This document shows, one piece after another, positions 13,000-13,425 of a stretch of DNA of 13,425 bases. Positions within the stretch are counted from its first letter, which is position 1; every line of letters starts with the position of its first letter. This DNA comes from Candidatus Scatomorpha merdipullorum. Its GTDB lineage: Bacteria > Bacillota > Clostridia > Oscillospirales > Oscillospiraceae. The notes below the pieces were generated by a model, which was not told the DNA's origin, searched no databases, and saw only the letters and a program-made list of their open reading frames with translations. The stretch covers positions 1-13,425 of the forward strand of contig DVJK01000134.1 in the NCBI GenBank assembly GCA_018716795.1. Reading direction: 5' to 3'. The position numbers and the translations under genes are program-made.

Positions 13000-13425
13000 A
13001 TGATGAACGACACCATTGCCGCGCTGGCCACGGGCGGCGCGGTCAGCGCGATAGGCATAGTCCGCGTCTCGGGGCCGAAGGCCCTCGAGCTCACGGACGC
13101 CGTCTTCCGCCCCGCGGACGGCAGGGCGATGAGCGACCACGGCGACAGGCAGCTCGTCTACGGCGCGCTCCTGGCCGCGGACGGGCGCGCGCTGGACTAC
13201 TGCCTCTGCACCGTGAGCCGCGCCCCGCGATCCTACACCGGCGAGGACACGGCGGAGCTGCAGTGCCACGGCTCGCCCGTCGTGCTCGCGGCGGCGCTCC
13301 GGCGGCTCTTTGATCTCGGCGCGAGGCAGGCCGGGCCCGGCGAATTCACAAAGCGCGCCTTCCTGAACGGGCGCATGGACCTGACGCAGGCCGAGGCCGT
13401 CATAGACGTCATAGAGGCCGAGACC
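13000..13425 (+). CDS. mnmE: tRNA modification GTPase MnmE, 3' part outside window
   Basis: The first 142 codons of MnmE (TrmE), which with MnmG places the carboxymethylaminomethyl group on uridine 34 of certain tRNAs, using a folate one-carbon unit. The visible part is the N-terminal folate-binding domain: NDTIAALATGG, SAIGIVRVSGP, SYTGEDTAELQCHGSP, then GPGEFTKRAFLNGRMDLTQAEAV leading into the helical domain (DVIEAET). The GTPase domain and the C-terminal catalytic Cys are beyond the edge. Two ATGs in a row (13000 and 13003) both fit the GAGG site at 12990-12993; the first is given. It lies 12 nt behind the DUF554 gene. Confidence 0.95.
   Translation, partial: MMNDTIAALATGGAVSAIGIVRVSGPKALELTDAVFRPADGRAMSDHGDRQLVYGALLAADGRALDYCLCTVSRAPRSYTGEDTAELQCHGSPVVLAAALRRLFDLGARQAGPGEFTKRAFLNGRMDLTQAEAVIDVIEAET

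Noticed and set aside
12229..13269. 346-residue minus-strand frame opposite DUF554 and mnmE
   Set aside because: It is the complement of two recognised genes and has a charged low-complexity translation.

Overview
The window is GC-rich DNA, probably from a Gram-positive Firmicute of the Clostridia and most likely an Oscillospiraceae-type gut lineage. This placement is inferred from gene content: a walRK-yycHI operon, an SLH-domain exported protein, a DUF554 membrane protein, smpB with a one-piece ssrA, Shine-Dalgarno sites of AGGAGG type and sigma-A-like promoters. Ile codon ATA is used often despite the high GC. No phage, plasmid, insertion sequence or CRISPR array is visible.

Left block (1-5917, all minus strand): a NUDIX hydrolase of the ADP-ribose pyrophosphatase type leads a tightly packed operon, followed by the response regulator walR, the histidine kinase walK, and the membrane-anchored yycH and yycI. 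murA then follows behind its own promoter and a leader of about 120 nt; the window edge cuts off its 3' end. This joins the essential envelope stress system WalRK to the first committed step of peptidoglycan synthesis.

Middle block (6099-9227, plus strand): smpB, an exported SLH-domain protein and a cyclophilin, then the tmRNA gene ssrA with its terminator. The protein and RNA halves of trans-translation therefore lie within 2.9 kb. Right block (9228-13425): a CPBP-family membrane protease, recQ, tRNA-Leu(UAG) on the minus strand, a DUF554 protein, and the 5' part of mnmE running off the edge.

The protein-coding content is ordinary housekeeping. The least explained signal is a family of short intergenic elements built from two hairpins and two conserved blocks. 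Two near-complete copies (8493-8604 and 11969-12092) differ in their stems but keep the pairing. Both stop one base short of an RNA gene: the 5' end of ssrA and the 3' CCA end of tRNA-Leu. A divergent inverted copy lies just behind ssrA, decayed copies lie behind recQ, and a short tandem series of related hairpins precedes the first copy. I could not name this family.
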